Source: Leeuwenhoekiella sp. (GTDB taxonomy: Bacteria > Bacteroidota > Bacteroidia > Flavobacteriales > Flavobacteriaceae). From it: a stretch of 64,000 nt of DNA. How positions within the stretch are numbered: position 1 is the first letter of the stretch; each line of letters begins with the position of its first letter. Below the pieces are notes generated by a model that saw nothing but the letters and a program-made list of their open reading frames with translations, was not told the DNA's origin and ran no database searches. The stretch covers positions 248,001 to 312,000 of the forward strand of contig PAPI01000001.1 in NCBI GenBank assembly GCA_002708845.1, given 5' to 3'. Position numbers and translations under genes: made by a program. Below are positions 1-9,237 of the stretch, piece by piece.

Positions 1-813
1 TATGCCAAGCAGGCTAAAGTGATTCATTTTGAGATTGATCCTGCTGAGGTAAACAAAAATGTAAATGCAGATGTTGCCGTATTGGGAGACAGTAAAGAAT
101 CTCTGGCTGCATTACTACCATTGCTTGAGAAGAAAGAACATACTGACTGGCACAATCGTTTTAAGGAAATGTACCAGATTGAGTACGATAAGATTATCAA
201 AAATGATATCAAGCCTGAAAAAGAAGGGCTTACTATGGGTGAGGTTCTTGAAGGCATTAATGAAGTTTCTAAAGGAGAAGCGGTTATCGTTTCAGACGTA
301 GGTCAACATCAGATGATCGCGTGTCGCTATGCTAAGTTCAACAAGTCTAAGAGTAATGTTACCTCAGGTGGACTTGGAACAATGGGCTTTGCGCTTCCGG
401 CTGCAATAGGTGCAAAAATGGGTGCTCCCGAGCGTCCTGTAGTTGCGATTATTGGTGATGGAGGTTATCAAATGACTATTCAGGAATTAGGTACGATTTT
501 CCAGACCAAAGTTCCTGTTAAAATCGTGGTGTTAAACAATGATTTCTTAGGAATGGTACGCCAGTGGCAGCAGCTGTTTTTTGACCGTCGTTATGCCTCT
601 ACAGAGTTGATCAATCCAGATTTTGTTGCAATCGCAAAAGGCTATTTTATAGATGCAAAACGCGTTACAAAACGGGATGAACTTGAAGGCGCAATCGCCG
701 AAATGATGGCAGCAGAAGGGCCTTACTTTTTAGAAGTAAAAGTAGAAAAAGAGGACAACGTATTCCCAATGATCCCTACAGGAGCTTCAGTTTCAGATAT
801 TAGATTAGAATAG
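1..813 (+). CDS. ilvB: Acetolactate synthase large subunit (C-terminal part, 5' end outside window)
   Basis: Thiamine diphosphate enzyme that condenses pyruvate with pyruvate or 2-oxobutyrate, the first common step of valine, leucine and isoleucine synthesis. The reading frame is open from base 1, so the gene starts upstream and only about 270 C-terminal residues are visible. They cover the end of the central domain and the TPP-binding domain, with the GDGG motif near visible residue 152 followed about 27 residues later by the LNN that completes the Mg-TPP site, and the conserved QWQQLFF segment after it. ilvN begins two bases after the stop, so the two subunits are translationally linked and should assemble together. 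The family assignment is secure; ilvB versus ilvI naming is a convention. Confidence 0.95.
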   Translation, partial: YAKQAKVIHFEIDPAEVNKNVNADVAVLGDSKESLAALLPLLEKKEHTDWHNRFKEMYQIEYDKIIKNDIKPEKEGLTMGEVLEGINEVSKGEAVIVSDVGQHQMIACRYAKFNKSKSNVTSGGLGTMGFALPAAIGAKMGAPERPVVAIIGDGGYQMTIQELGTIFQTKVPVKIVVLNNDFLGMVRQWQQLFFDRRYASTELINPDFVAIAKGYFIDAKRVTKRDELEGAIAEMMAAEGPYFLEVKVEKEDNVFPMIPTGASVSDIRLE

Positions 814-815
814 TT

Positions 816-1343
816 ATGAGCGAGACAAAAACATATACCGTATCTATTTATACCGAAAATAACATCGGATTATTAAACCGTATATCGGCCATATTTCAGC
901 GTAGAAAAATAAATATTGAAAGTCTAAATACTTCCATTTCAGAAATTGAGGGCGTATCGCGCTTTACGATCGTCATCAATCTGACTGAAGAGCGTATGAA
1001 GAAAATCATCGGTCAGCTGGAAAAGCAGGTTGAGGTAATCAGAGCTTTCTATCATACGGATGAAGAGACCATTTTCTTAGAAACCTGTCTGTTTAAAATT
1101 AAATCAGACTTGCTTTTTGAAGAGCGTCAGATTCAGAATATCATCAAGGAAAGCAATGCACGCATTGTAACCGTAAACAAAGAATTTTTTGTTTTGGAAA
1201 AAGCAGGCCGTCGCAGCGAGATTGAGTTGTTGTACCGGGAGCTGAGTGCTTTTGGCATTATGCAATTTGTACGCAGCGGGCGTATCGCAGTAACAAAAGA
1301 CGAAATGAAAATCTCTACGCTTTTAAAAGAGTTTGCAGAGTAA
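816..1343 (+). CDS. ilvN: Acetolactate synthase small (regulatory) subunit
   Basis: Regulatory subunit of acetolactate synthase; in this family it activates the large subunit and confers feedback inhibition by valine. The 175-residue protein begins with an ACT domain (residues ~6-80) containing the typical glycine-asparagine turn NNIGLLNRISAIFQRR, followed by the C-terminal ALS-small domain. The length is that of the usual IlvN/IlvH proteins. The ATG lies two bases after the ilvB stop, and a 49-base gap separates it from ilvC, consistent with one ilvBNC transcript. No leader or attenuator can be assessed because the operon start lies outside the window. Confidence 0.95.
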   Translation: MSETKTYTVSIYTENNIGLLNRISAIFQRRKINIESLNTSISEIEGVSRFTIVINLTEERMKKIIGQLEKQVEVIRAFYHTDEETIFLETCLFKIKSDLLFEERQIQNIIKESNARIVTVNKEFFVLEKAGRRSEIELLYRELSAFGIMQFVRSGRIAVTKDEMKISTLLKEFAE

Positions 1344-1392
1344 CCACATAAATAGAAATTAACGAATCATAACCAATAAAATTAAAATCAAA

Positions 1393-2892
1393 ATGTCAAA
1401 TTACTTTAACACCTTATCTCTAAGAGAGCAGTTGGCTCAACTGGCGAAATGCCGATTTATGGAGTCTGATGAATTCTCAAACGGGATCGAAGCATTACGC
1501 GATAAAAAAGTAGTTATCGTGGGTTGCGGTGCACAAGGTTTGAATCAGGGTTTAAATATGCGTGATAGTGGCCTGGATATTTCCTATGCCCTGCGTGAAG
1601 GAGCGATAAAAGAAAAAAGAGCTTCCTATAAAAATGCAGTAGACAACGGCTTTACCGTTGGTACGTATGAAGAATTAATTCCTACTGCAGATTTGGTATG
1701 TAATCTTACACCAGACAAGCAGCACACTTCAGTAGTCAATACGGTTATGCCATTAATGAAAGAAGGAGCGACTTTAGCGTATAGCCACGGCTTTAACATC
1801 GTAGAAGAAGGGATGCAAATACGGGAAGACTTAACCGTTATTATGTGTGCGCCTAAATGCCCGGGTTCTGAGGTTCGTGAGGAGTACAAGCGTGGTTTTG
1901 GTGTTCCTACCCTAATCGCGGTTCATCCGGAGAACGATCCACAGGGTAAAGGATTGGATGAGGCTAAAGCCTATGCAGTTGCTACCGGTGGAAACCGTGC
2001 AGGTGTATTAGAATCTTCTTTTGTTGCTGAAGTTAAAAGTGACCTAATGGGTGAGCAAACCATTCTTTGTGGAATGCTTCAAACAGGATCTATTCTTTGC
2101 TTTGACAAAATGGTTGAAAAAGGAATTGACAAAGGATATGCTTCAAAATTGATTCAGTACGGTTGGGAAACCATCACCGAAGCTTTAAAACACGGTGGAA
2201 TCACCAATATGATGGATCGTTTGAACAATCCTTCAAAAATAAAGGCTTTCGAACTAGCGGAAGAAATTAAAGACATTACCCGTCCGCTTTTTCACAAACA
2301 TATGGACGATATCATCTCAGGTCATTTCTCTAAAACGATGATGGAAGACTGGGCTAATGATGATGCAAACTTATTAAAGTGGCGTGCTGCAACTGGTGAA
2401 ACTGCGTTTGAGAAAACACCGGCAGGAAGTATGGAAATTTCTGAGCAGGAATTCTTTGACCACGGGGTATTGATGGTTGCTATGGTAAAAGCAGGTGTAG
2501 AGCTCGCTTTTGAAACCATGACCGAAGCCGGAATTATCGAAGAATCGGCGTATTACGAATCCTTGCACGAAACTCCGCTTATCGCAAACACCATTGCACG
2601 TAAGAAATTATTTGAAATGAACCGTGTGATTTCTGATACAGCAGAATACGGCTGTTATTTATTTGACCACGCTTGCAAGCCTATGCTAACCGATTTTATG
2701 AAGAAAATTGATACCAACGTAATTGGTAAAGCATATGCTACAGATAATGGGGTAGATAACAAGACCTTGATCGCGGTTAATGATGCAATACGTTCTCACG
2801 AGGTTGAAGAAGTAGGTGCGTGGTTACGTGAATCGATGACTGCTATGAAAGAAATTAAGACAGCAGCTGCAGAAGAAGCGGTTACTGCTTAA
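1393..2892 (+). CDS. ilvC: Ketol-acid reductoisomerase (class II, long form)
   Basis: Converts acetolactate or acetohydroxybutyrate to the dihydroxy acid using NADPH and Mg2+, second step of valine/isoleucine synthesis. The 499-residue length matches class II (E. coli type, ~490 residues) and not the ~330-residue class I enzymes; the extra length is the duplicated knotted C-terminal domain. The Rossmann motif GCGAQG is at residues 44-49, and the metal-binding Asp/Glu pair lies in the SDLMGEQT segment. It sits between ilvN and ilvA and is followed by a strong hairpin. The C-terminus ends in an Ala/Glu-rich tail of no obvious function. Confidence 0.97.
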   Translation: MSNYFNTLSLREQLAQLAKCRFMESDEFSNGIEALRDKKVVIVGCGAQGLNQGLNMRDSGLDISYALREGAIKEKRASYKNAVDNGFTVGTYEELIPTADLVCNLTPDKQHTSVVNTVMPLMKEGATLAYSHGFNIVEEGMQIREDLTVIMCAPKCPGSEVREEYKRGFGVPTLIAVHPENDPQGKGLDEAKAYAVATGGNRAGVLESSFVAEVKSDLMGEQTILCGMLQTGSILCFDKMVEKGIDKGYASKLIQYGWETITEALKHGGITNMMDRLNNPSKIKAFELAEEIKDITRPLFHKHMDDIISGHFSKTMMEDWANDDANLLKWRAATGETAFEKTPAGSMEISEQEFFDHGVLMVAMVKAGVELAFETMTEAGIIEESAYYESLHETPLIANTIARKKLFEMNRVISDTAEYGCYLFDHACKPMLTDFMKKIDTNVIGKAYATDNGVDNKTLIAVNDAIRSHEVEEVGAWLRESMTAMKEIKTAAAEEAVTA

Positions 2893-2913
2893 TTAGTTCA
2901 ATTAACTCAATAA

Positions 2914-2952
2914 ACTAGACGCGTTTGACTTATAAGTTCAAACGCGTCTAGT
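2914..2952. terminator. 15-bp perfect hairpin between ilvC and ilvA
   Basis: Arms 2914-2928 and 2938-2952 are perfectly complementary (ACTAGACGCGTTTGA and its reverse complement) around a 9-base loop. No T-run follows on either strand, so it is either a weak or factor-dependent terminator or an RNA-processing/stability hairpin that sets ilvA expression relative to ilvBNC. Confidence 0.55.
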
Positions 2953-2971
2953 CAATCAAAATAAATACATT

Positions 2972-4237
2972 TTGAGCGACTTAAAAACCACCTATTTTCC
3001 CGATCTGGAAGATGTTAGAAAGGCTGCACAAACCCTCAAGGGTGTTGCAGCCTTAACGCCTTTATTACCCAGCCTGAGCTATTCAAAACGTCTGGGAGCA
3101 AATATTATGCTCAAGCGGGAAGATTTACAGCAGGTACGTTCCTATAAGATTAGAGGAGCATTTAATAAAATCAGTTCGTTAAGTGAGGAGGATCGCGCCA
3201 AAGGTATTGTTTGTGCCAGTGCCGGAAACCACGCTCAGGGTGTAGCCTACGCCTGTGCGACACTTAAAATTAACGGTACGATATTTATGCCGGCTCCTAC
3301 GCCTAAGCAAAAAATTGAACAGGTGGAAATGTTTGGCGGTGATTATGCCAAAATTGTCCTTACGGGTGACACCTTTGATGATGCTTACAAAGCCTCAAAA
3401 ATAGAATGTGACGCCTTGGGGAAAGTTTTCGTACATCCGTTTGATGACGAAAAAATCATTGAAGGGCAGGCTACAGTAGGTCTCGAGATTATTGAGCAGG
3501 CTACCGAAGAAATTGATTATGTATTTGTACCGGTTGGTGGTGGCGGATTGGCCTCGGGATTGAGTACAGTTTTTAGCGTGTTGTCGCCCAATACCAAAGT
3601 AATCGGGGTAGAGCCCGAAGGTGCACCATCAATGAGCACGTCAATCTTCAATAAAGAAAATACGACGCTTTCATTGATTGAGAAATTTGTAGACGGAGCC
3701 GCCGTACAGCGAGTAGGGGATCGCAACTTTGCGATTTGTAAAGAAAACCTTTACAAAATGGTAACTGTTCCTGAAGGAAAAGTATGCCAGACTATTTTAG
3801 ATTTATACAATAAAGACGCTATTGTGGTTGAACCTGCGGGAGCGTTGACACTTTCGGTTTTAGATCAATTTGCTGAAGAAATCAAAGGAAAGAATGTAGT
3901 TTGTATCGTTAGCGGAAGCAACAACGACATCACGCGAACCGCAGAGATTAAAGAACGCGCGTTGCTATACCGCGGGTTGAAGCATTATTTTATCATTCGG
4001 TTTCCACAGCGTGCCGGTGCTTTGCGCGAATTTTTAAATGAAATTTTAGGCCCCGAAGACGACATCACCTTTTTTGAATATAAAAAGAAAACGTCTCGCG
4101 AGGATGGTCCTGCAGTAGTAGGTATTGAAATTAAAGATCGCGCTGATCTGGACCCATTGATTCAACGTATGAAGAATCGCAATTTCTTTGGAGAATACCT
4201 TAACGATAAACCCGACTTATTTGAATTTTTAATCTGA
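2972..4237 (+). CDS. ilvA: Threonine dehydratase (threonine ammonia-lyase), biosynthetic
   Basis: PLP enzyme that deaminates threonine to 2-oxobutyrate, the committed step of isoleucine synthesis. The PLP lysine is K59 in the segment SYKIRGAF, and the glycine-rich phosphate-binding loop VGGGGLASG lies near residue 190. A single ACT-like regulatory domain occupies about residues 330-421, as in the ~420-residue Bacillus-type enzyme; the E. coli enzyme has two such domains. The protein appears to start at a TTG codon (2972) just after the ilvC-ilvA hairpin; the N-terminus from there ([15 protein letters not shown]) fits the family. It completes the ilvBNC-ilvA block. Confidence 0.93.
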   Translation: MSDLKTTYFPDLEDVRKAAQTLKGVAALTPLLPSLSYSKRLGANIMLKREDLQQVRSYKIRGAFNKISSLSEEDRAKGIVCASAGNHAQGVAYACATLKINGTIFMPAPTPKQKIEQVEMFGGDYAKIVLTGDTFDDAYKASKIECDALGKVFVHPFDDEKIIEGQATVGLEIIEQATEEIDYVFVPVGGGGLASGLSTVFSVLSPNTKVIGVEPEGAPSMSTSIFNKENTTLSLIEKFVDGAAVQRVGDRNFAICKENLYKMVTVPEGKVCQTILDLYNKDAIVVEPAGALTLSVLDQFAEEIKGKNVVCIVSGSNNDITRTAEIKERALLYRGLKHYFIIRFPQRAGALREFLNEILGPEDDITFFEYKKKTSREDGPAVVGIEIKDRADLDPLIQRMKNRNFFGEYLNDKPDLFEFLI

Positions 4238-4262
4238 TCGTTTAAAGATAACCAACCAAACT

Positions 4263-5858
4263 ATGAAAACTTTAACAACAGAAATACCTGCACAATTCAA
4301 CGTGCAGCCTATAGAACAAAAAGCGTATCTCATCAATGGGAAGCTGCTCAACTGGGAAGGAAAAACAGCAGATGTTTATTCAAGTATTCATACCGATGTT
4401 GATGGCGAGCGCAAACCCACCCGTTTGGGTTCTATTCCCAGCTTAGGAGAGGAAGAAGCCATCGCTGCGGTAGATGCTGCACATCAGGCGTATGACCGCG
4501 GTCAGGGACTTTGGCCAACAATGAAGGTAGCAGACCGCATCAAGTGTATGCAGACTTTTGTTACCAAAATGAAAGAAAAGCGGGAGCTTATTGTAAAACT
4601 CCTGATGTGGGAAATTGGTAAAAATCATCCCGATTCTCAGAAGGAATTCGACCGTACAGTAGAATATATTCTTGATACCATTGAAGATTATAAGGAGATG
4701 GATCGGGATAGTGCGAAGTTTCACAAACAAGCCGGAATCCACGCACACATACGCAGAGGGCCGCTTGGTGTTGTGCTTTGTCTGGGACCTTACAACTATC
4801 CACTAAATGAAACATTTTGCCTGCTGATTCCAGCATTAATTATGGGAAACACTGCGGTATTCAAGCCCGCGAAACACGGTGTGTTATTGATTACGCCGCT
4901 ATTAGAGGCTTTTCAGGAAAGTTTCCCTCCCGGAGTGGTAAACATTTTATTTGGTCGCGGTAGAGCAGTAGCCACACCTATTATGAAAACCGGTAAAGTG
5001 GATGTTTTAGCACTAATCGGTCACAGTTCGTCTGCTAATGCACTGCAGGCGTTGCACCCTAAGCAAAACCGTTTGCGTCTTGTTTTAGGTTTGGAAGCTA
5101 AAAATCCGGCGATTATTCTTCCGGATGCCGATTTAGATTTGGCAGTAGCCGAATGTATTGCGGGAACACTTTCGTTCAACGGACAGCGTTGTACGGCGCT
5201 TAAAGTAATTTACGTGCACGAAAATATTGCCGAAACCTTCAATCGTAAATTTGCTGAAGCAGTTGATGCGCTCAAATTTGGATTACCCTGGGAAGATGGT
5301 GTAAATCTTACTCCATTACCTGAACCTTCAAAACCTGAATATATTCAGGGGTTGATTGATGATGCAAAAGCTAAAGGAGCCGAAATTCTCAATGAAAAGG
5401 GTGGTGAGCATTCAGAGAATTTTATCTGGCCGGCAGTTTTATTCCCGGTAAATAAGAATATGGAAGTATACAAAGAGGAGCAATTCGGGCCTGTTATTCC
5501 AGTGCTAACCTTTAAACATATCGATGAGCCTTTAGATGATATGGCTGAGTCTAATTACGGGCAGCAGGTGAGTCTTTTTGGTAAAGATGTAAAAGCTTTG
5601 GCTCCGCTAATTGATACCTTAGTGAATCTGGTATGTCGTGTGAATTTAAACAGTTCGTGTCAGCGTGGTCCTGATGTGTATCCGTTTACGGGGAGAAAAG
5701 ATTCAGCGGTGGGAACCTTGAGCGTTCATGATGCCTTACGTTCTTTTTCAATACGAACATTTTTAGCTTCAAAAGACAATGCATACAACAATGCAATACT
5801 CAATGAGCTGCTAGATACTAAGAAATCAAACTTTGTAAGCACCGATTACTTATTGTAA
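4263..5858 (+). CDS. gapN: NADP-dependent glyceraldehyde-3-phosphate dehydrogenase-like aldehyde dehydrogenase
   Basis: Aldehyde dehydrogenase superfamily enzyme; the closest family I recognise is non-phosphorylating, NADP-dependent GAPDH, which oxidises glyceraldehyde-3-phosphate directly to 3-phosphoglycerate and yields NADPH. The 531 residues show the oxyanion Asn (N178 in GPYNYP), the cofactor lysine K201 in FKPAKHG, the general base E278 in GLEAKNP and the nucleophile C310 in FNGQRCTAL. It starts 25 bases after ilvA. A role in supplying NADPH to the neighbouring IlvC and ArgC steps is a reasonable inference from context, not something the sequence proves. A different aldehyde substrate cannot be excluded. 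Confidence 0.85.
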   Translation: MKTLTTEIPAQFNVQPIEQKAYLINGKLLNWEGKTADVYSSIHTDVDGERKPTRLGSIPSLGEEEAIAAVDAAHQAYDRGQGLWPTMKVADRIKCMQTFVTKMKEKRELIVKLLMWEIGKNHPDSQKEFDRTVEYILDTIEDYKEMDRDSAKFHKQAGIHAHIRRGPLGVVLCLGPYNYPLNETFCLLIPALIMGNTAVFKPAKHGVLLITPLLEAFQESFPPGVVNILFGRGRAVATPIMKTGKVDVLALIGHSSSANALQALHPKQNRLRLVLGLEAKNPAIILPDADLDLAVAECIAGTLSFNGQRCTALKVIYVHENIAETFNRKFAEAVDALKFGLPWEDGVNLTPLPEPSKPEYIQGLIDDAKAKGAEILNEKGGEHSENFIWPAVLFPVNKNMEVYKEEQFGPVIPVLTFKHIDEPLDDMAESNYGQQVSLFGKDVKALAPLIDTLVNLVCRVNLNSSCQRGPDVYPFTGRKDSAVGTLSVHDALRSFSIRTFLASKDNAYNNAILNELLDTKKSNFVSTDYLL

Positions 5859-5936
5859 TCGTTCAGAATCGAGATTTTGATTAAATAATAATCAGTGATC
5901 ACAGTAATTTGGATAGAAATCTAAAGAAATCATAAA

Positions 5937-5993
5937 AAAGTAGATTTAGGTGACATTTCCCTGTAAAATCGGACGGTCATTTAAATCTACTTT
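5937..5993. terminator. 18-bp inverted repeat downstream of gapN and upstream of the Arg leader ORF
   Basis: Arms 5937-5954 and 5976-5993 pair over 18 positions if two G-U pairs are allowed (AAAGTAGATTTA... with ...TAAATCTACTTT), with a 21-base loop. It ends about 17 bases before the leader ORF. It could terminate gapN transcription or serve as a regulatory structure or operator for the arginine cluster; no long T-run follows. Confidence 0.45.
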
Positions 5994-6010
5994 GTATTTT
6001 AGCTGTACTA

Positions 6011-6145
6011 ATGAAGGGAATTAAAAAACATATCATACAATTGAAAGAAGCTGTTAAGGCTGGTATTTCATTTTTGTATCCTGAAACTTCCAGGACTACA
6101 ATGATATTAATTCCCGTACGCCGCCATGAGCGTCGCCGCCCCTAG
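6011..6145 (+). CDS. Candidate arginine leader peptide (44 codons) ahead of the arginine cluster
   Basis: A 44-codon ORF from ATG 6011 to TAG 6143-6145, starting MKGIKKHIIQLKEAV and ending VRRHERRRP. Five of seven consecutive codons near the end are Arg (cgc cgc cat gag cgt cgc cgc), an extreme bias for a short random ORF. It sits directly upstream of a nine-gene arginine cluster whose first gene starts 95 bases later. Downstream a hairpin (6163-6185) and a T-rich stretch follow. By analogy with amino-acid attenuators, ribosomes pausing at the Arg codons when charged tRNA-Arg is scarce could change folding of the RNA and expression of the operon. This is inference; I do not know of a described homologue. 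Confidence 0.5.
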   Translation: MKGIKKHIIQLKEAVKAGISFLYPETSRTTMILIPVRRHERRRP

Positions 6146-6162
6146 TGGGTGCAGTTTTCTTG

Positions 6163-6185
6163 GGAACTTAGGTGAGTCCGGTTCC
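6163..6185 (+). promoter_or_regulatory. Hairpin after the Arg leader ORF, possible attenuator element
   Basis: GGAACT (6163-6168) pairs with GGTTCC (6180-6185, one G-U), and GG (6171-6172) pairs with CC (6178-6179) across a TGAGT loop. Seven consecutive T residues lie at 6212-6218, too far for a textbook intrinsic terminator. A smaller stem, GCCCC with GGG-T-GC, overlaps the leader stop codon, so alternative foldings are possible. Confidence 0.35.
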
Positions 6186-6240
6186 GTCTTCAATTCAAAT
6201 TATTATTTCACTTTTTTTCTAACTTCCAATTCAACAGAAT

Positions 6241-6906
6241 ATGGAAATTGTTATTGCTAACAAATCCCACGCGGGATATGCACAATATATTTGCGACACG
6301 ATCGCAGAATCAGCTAAAGTACGCGGCACAGGAATCGCCAAGCGTACTCCGGAATACGTCATCACAAAAATGGAAAACGGAAACGCCGTCATTGCTTTAG
6401 ATGGTGAGAAGTTTGCCGGTTTTTGCTACATCGAGGCCTGGGGTCACGGTAAATTTGTCGCAAACAGCGGACTCATCGTACATCCCGATTTTAGAGGTAG
6501 CGGATTGGCCAGACAAATCAAAGAAGCCATTTTTAAACATTCTCGGGAAAAATATCCTGACGCTAAAGTTTTTGGTATCACCACAGGTCTTGCGGTAATG
6601 AAGATCAATTCAGATCTGGGCTACAGACCGGTTACCTTCTCAGAACTTACCGATGATCCTACCTTCTGGAAAGGCTGTCAAACCTGTCGTAATTACGATA
6701 TCCTACAGCGTACCGAGCAAAAAATGTGCTTGTGTACAGGGATGTTGTATGATCCTGAAAAAGAGGAAAAGAAAAAACTAGAAGCGGCTAAGTCATCAGG
6801 TTCAGAAGCTAAAAAGGAAAAAACTATGAATCCTAAAGCCTTTACCCGTTTAAAGAGCATAAAGGAGCATCTGTTTTTAAAAAAAGATAAAAAAAAAGAC
6901 GAATAA
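6241..6906 (+). CDS. GNAT acyltransferase of the arginine cluster (candidate N-acyl-glutamate synthase)
   Basis: Acyl-CoA dependent N-acyltransferase of the GNAT fold. The CoA-binding motif R85-G-S-G-L-A lies after the strand SGLIVHPDF. As the first gene of the arginine cluster, in a window with no classical argA or argJ, it is the best candidate for making N-acetyl- or N-succinyl-glutamate. Unusual points: four cysteines, C146-x2-C149 and C163-x-C165, could bind a metal; residues ~172-221 form a lysine/glutamate-rich tail absent from simple GNAT proteins. Its start is 95 bases after the proposed leader peptide and argG follows after 46 bases. The fold is secure; the substrate is inferred from position. 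Confidence 0.8.
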   Translation: MEIVIANKSHAGYAQYICDTIAESAKVRGTGIAKRTPEYVITKMENGNAVIALDGEKFAGFCYIEAWGHGKFVANSGLIVHPDFRGSGLARQIKEAIFKHSREKYPDAKVFGITTGLAVMKINSDLGYRPVTFSELTDDPTFWKGCQTCRNYDILQRTEQKMCLCTGMLYDPEKEEKKKLEAAKSSGSEAKKEKTMNPKAFTRLKSIKEHLFLKKDKKKDE

Positions 6907-6952
6907 GAAAGTTACTTTCAGTTAAAGGAGTATTTCAGAATAAATAAGTATA

Positions 6953-8140
6953 ATGAAAAAATTAGTTCTCGCCTACAGTGGCGGATTAGATACCAGCTAT
7001 TGCGCTAAATACCTTTCCGTAGAAAAAGGATTTGAAGTTCACGCCGTGAGCATCAATACCGGTGGATTTTCTCAAGAAGAAATCAACGATATTGAATCTA
7101 AGGCATTAAAAATTGGTGCAAAAACCTATAAAAATGTTCAGGCGGTTGACCGCTTTTACGATAAAGTAGTTAAGTATTTAATTTTTGGTAATGTTTTGAA
7201 GAACAATACCTATCCACTTTCTGTTAGTGCCGAGCGTATCATTCAGGCGGTTGAGATCATCAATTATGCAAAATCTATTGGTGCCGAATACGTAGCGCAC
7301 GGAAGCACCGGTGCCGGTAACGATCAGGTGCGTTTTGATATGATTTTTCAAACCTTGGCTCCCGAAATCGAAATTATCACGCCTATTCGTGATTTAAAAC
7401 TTTCCCGTCAGGAGGAGATCGATTACCTTAAAAGTCACGGCGTAGAAATGTCCTGGGAAAAAGCTCAGTACTCGATAAACCGTGGACTCTGGGGAACTTC
7501 AGTAGGAGGTAGCGAGACCCTGACTTCACACAAAGGTTTACCGGAATCTGCTTTTCCATCTCAGGTAGAAAAAAGCGAAGCAGAACAGGTGACCTTAACT
7601 TTTGATAAAGGCGAACTTACCGCGGTGAACGGAAAATCCGGCACTCCGGTTGAAAATATTGAAACACTTCAAAAGCTAGCGGCTCCGTTTGGAATCGGTC
7701 GCGATATTCACGTAGGTGATACCATTATCGGGATTAAAGGCCGTGTAGGTTTTGAAGCTGCGGCTCCCGTGATTATTCTTAAAGCCCATCATTTGTTAGA
7801 AAAACATACGCTTACCAAATGGCAAATGCAGCATAAAGAGTATTTGTCTAATTTCTACGGAATGCACCTGCACGAAGGGCAGTACTTAGATCCTGCAATG
7901 CGTAATATAGAAGCATTTTTAACCGACAGTCAGAAGAATGTTTCGGGAGAGGTTTATGTGACCTTACAACCCTATCGTTTTACGTTAGAAGGAATCAAAT
8001 CGGATCACGATTTGATGAATGCTTCTTTTGGCGCCTACGGCGAAATGAACAAAGGCTGGACTGCAGATGATGCCAAAGGATTTATTAAGATCACGGGGAA
8101 TCAAAATAAGATTTACAACCACGTAAACGGAAATTCATGA
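6953..8140 (+). CDS. argG: Argininosuccinate synthase
   Basis: Joins citrulline and aspartate with ATP hydrolysis to argininosuccinate, the seventh step of arginine synthesis. The PP-loop motif SGGLDTS is at residues 9-15, and the family motifs AHGSTGAGNDQVRF (citrulline/aspartate binding) and SINRGLWG are present. The 395 residues match the usual ~400. Its stop overlaps the argC start by four bases (ATGA), so the two proteins are probably translated in a coupled way. The position of argG near the front of the cluster, before the acylated-intermediate genes, is typical of Bacteroidota arginine clusters. Confidence 0.97.
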   Translation: MKKLVLAYSGGLDTSYCAKYLSVEKGFEVHAVSINTGGFSQEEINDIESKALKIGAKTYKNVQAVDRFYDKVVKYLIFGNVLKNNTYPLSVSAERIIQAVEIINYAKSIGAEYVAHGSTGAGNDQVRFDMIFQTLAPEIEIITPIRDLKLSRQEEIDYLKSHGVEMSWEKAQYSINRGLWGTSVGGSETLTSHKGLPESAFPSQVEKSEAEQVTLTFDKGELTAVNGKSGTPVENIETLQKLAAPFGIGRDIHVGDTIIGIKGRVGFEAAAPVIILKAHHLLEKHTLTKWQMQHKEYLSNFYGMHLHEGQYLDPAMRNIEAFLTDSQKNVSGEVYVTLQPYRFTLEGIKSDHDLMNASFGAYGEMNKGWTADDAKGFIKITGNQNKIYNHVNGNS

Positions 8141-9114
8141 TTAAGGCAGGAATTGTAGGTGGTGCGGGATATACTGCCGGTGAATTGATTCGAATTTTAC
8201 TGAATCACAAGTATGTTGATTTAAGTTTTGTTTTCAGTACCTCTAATGCCGGAAACCTGCTGAGCGATGTACACCAGGATCTTTTTGGTAGTACCGATAT
8301 TCGATTTGCCGATGCTGCTGATTTTGAAGTAGATGTGGTTTTCTTGTGTTTGGGACACGGTAATTCTAAAGCCTTTTTAGAAGAAAATGTATTTACCGAA
8401 AGCACCATTATTATTGATTTAAGCAATGATTTTCGTCTAAAACCCGATGCAGAGTTTCAGGGGCGAGAGTTTGTATACGGTCTTACGGAATTAAACCGCG
8501 ATACTATCAAACAGGCGGGTTCTATTGCAAATCCGGGTTGTTTTGCAACAGCAATTCAGTTGGCCTTACTTCCATTAGCTGATGCCGGGAAAATTGATTC
8601 AGATGTGCACATCAATGCAGTAACCGGAGCTACGGGCGCAGGGACTTCGCTTTCAGCGACCACGCATTATACCTGGAGAGATAACAATTTTTCGTATTAC
8701 AAGCCCTTTACGCATCAGCATATGGGCGAAATCAATCAGACCGTTGGTCAGTTACAAGGCGGATTTGAAAAGGAGATTTTCTTCCTTCCCAACCGGGGAA
8801 ATTTTTCAAGAGGAATTTTCGCGACAGCATATACCAAATTTGACGGGGATTTAGAAGCCATCAAAAAAGTCTATACCGATTTTTATGCCGATGCCCCATT
8901 TACGTTCGTCTCCGATAAAGACATCCATATGAAACAGGTGGTAAATACTAACAAGTGCCTGATTCATTTGCACAAACACAACAACCAGCTGCTGATAACG
9001 AGTTGTATTGATAACCTGCTTAAAGGCGCGTCAGGACAGGCAGTAGAAAATATGAACCTGATTTTTGGCCTTCCCCAAACAGAAGGATTGAATTTAAAAG
9101 GAAGTTATTTCTAA
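8137..9114 (+). CDS. argC: N-acyl-gamma-glutamyl-phosphate reductase
   Basis: NADPH-dependent reductase that turns N-acyl-glutamyl phosphate into the semialdehyde, third step of arginine synthesis. The nucleotide-binding motif GGAGYTAGEL starts at residue 8, and the catalytic cysteine is C135 in the family signature ANPGCFATA. The 325-residue size is that of the shorter (type 2-like) ArgC proteins. Translation begins inside the end of argG (ATGA overlap). In Bacteroidota the natural substrate may be the N-succinyl rather than the N-acetyl form; this cannot be read from the sequence. A 123-base gap with a palindromic repeat separates it from proC. Confidence 0.95.
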   Translation: MIKAGIVGGAGYTAGELIRILLNHKYVDLSFVFSTSNAGNLLSDVHQDLFGSTDIRFADAADFEVDVVFLCLGHGNSKAFLEENVFTESTIIIDLSNDFRLKPDAEFQGREFVYGLTELNRDTIKQAGSIANPGCFATAIQLALLPLADAGKIDSDVHINAVTGATGAGTSLSATTHYTWRDNNFSYYKPFTHQHMGEINQTVGQLQGGFEKEIFFLPNRGNFSRGIFATAYTKFDGDLEAIKKVYTDFYADAPFTFVSDKDIHMKQVVNTNKCLIHLHKHNNQLLITSCIDNLLKGASGQAVENMNLIFGLPQTEGLNLKGSYF

Positions 9115-9200
9115 CCTCTATAGAGGTATTAAAAACCATATTATTCTGAGCATAAGCCAAAGGGCGGAAATGAAAATAATATTTAAAAAATAAATCCAAC

Positions 9201-9234
9201 TCCCCTCTCTTTTGGAGAGGGGCTGAGGGTGAGG
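9201..9234. repeat. G/C-rich palindromic intergenic repeat (copy 1)
   Basis: CCCCTCTC (9202-9209) pairs with GAGAGGGG (9215-9222), followed by a G-rich tail. Related copies lie at 11201-11241, 14272-14306 and, inverted, at 22239-22275. The tail ends four bases before the proC ATG, so folding of this element may affect proC translation. Confidence 0.7.
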
Positions 9235-9237
9235 ATT

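Noticed and set aside
2914-2952. Perfect hairpin considered as a recombination (dif-like or att) site
   Set aside because: It is a simple symmetric stem between two genes of one pathway, with no displaced or repeated flanks, so an RNA hairpin is the simpler reading.
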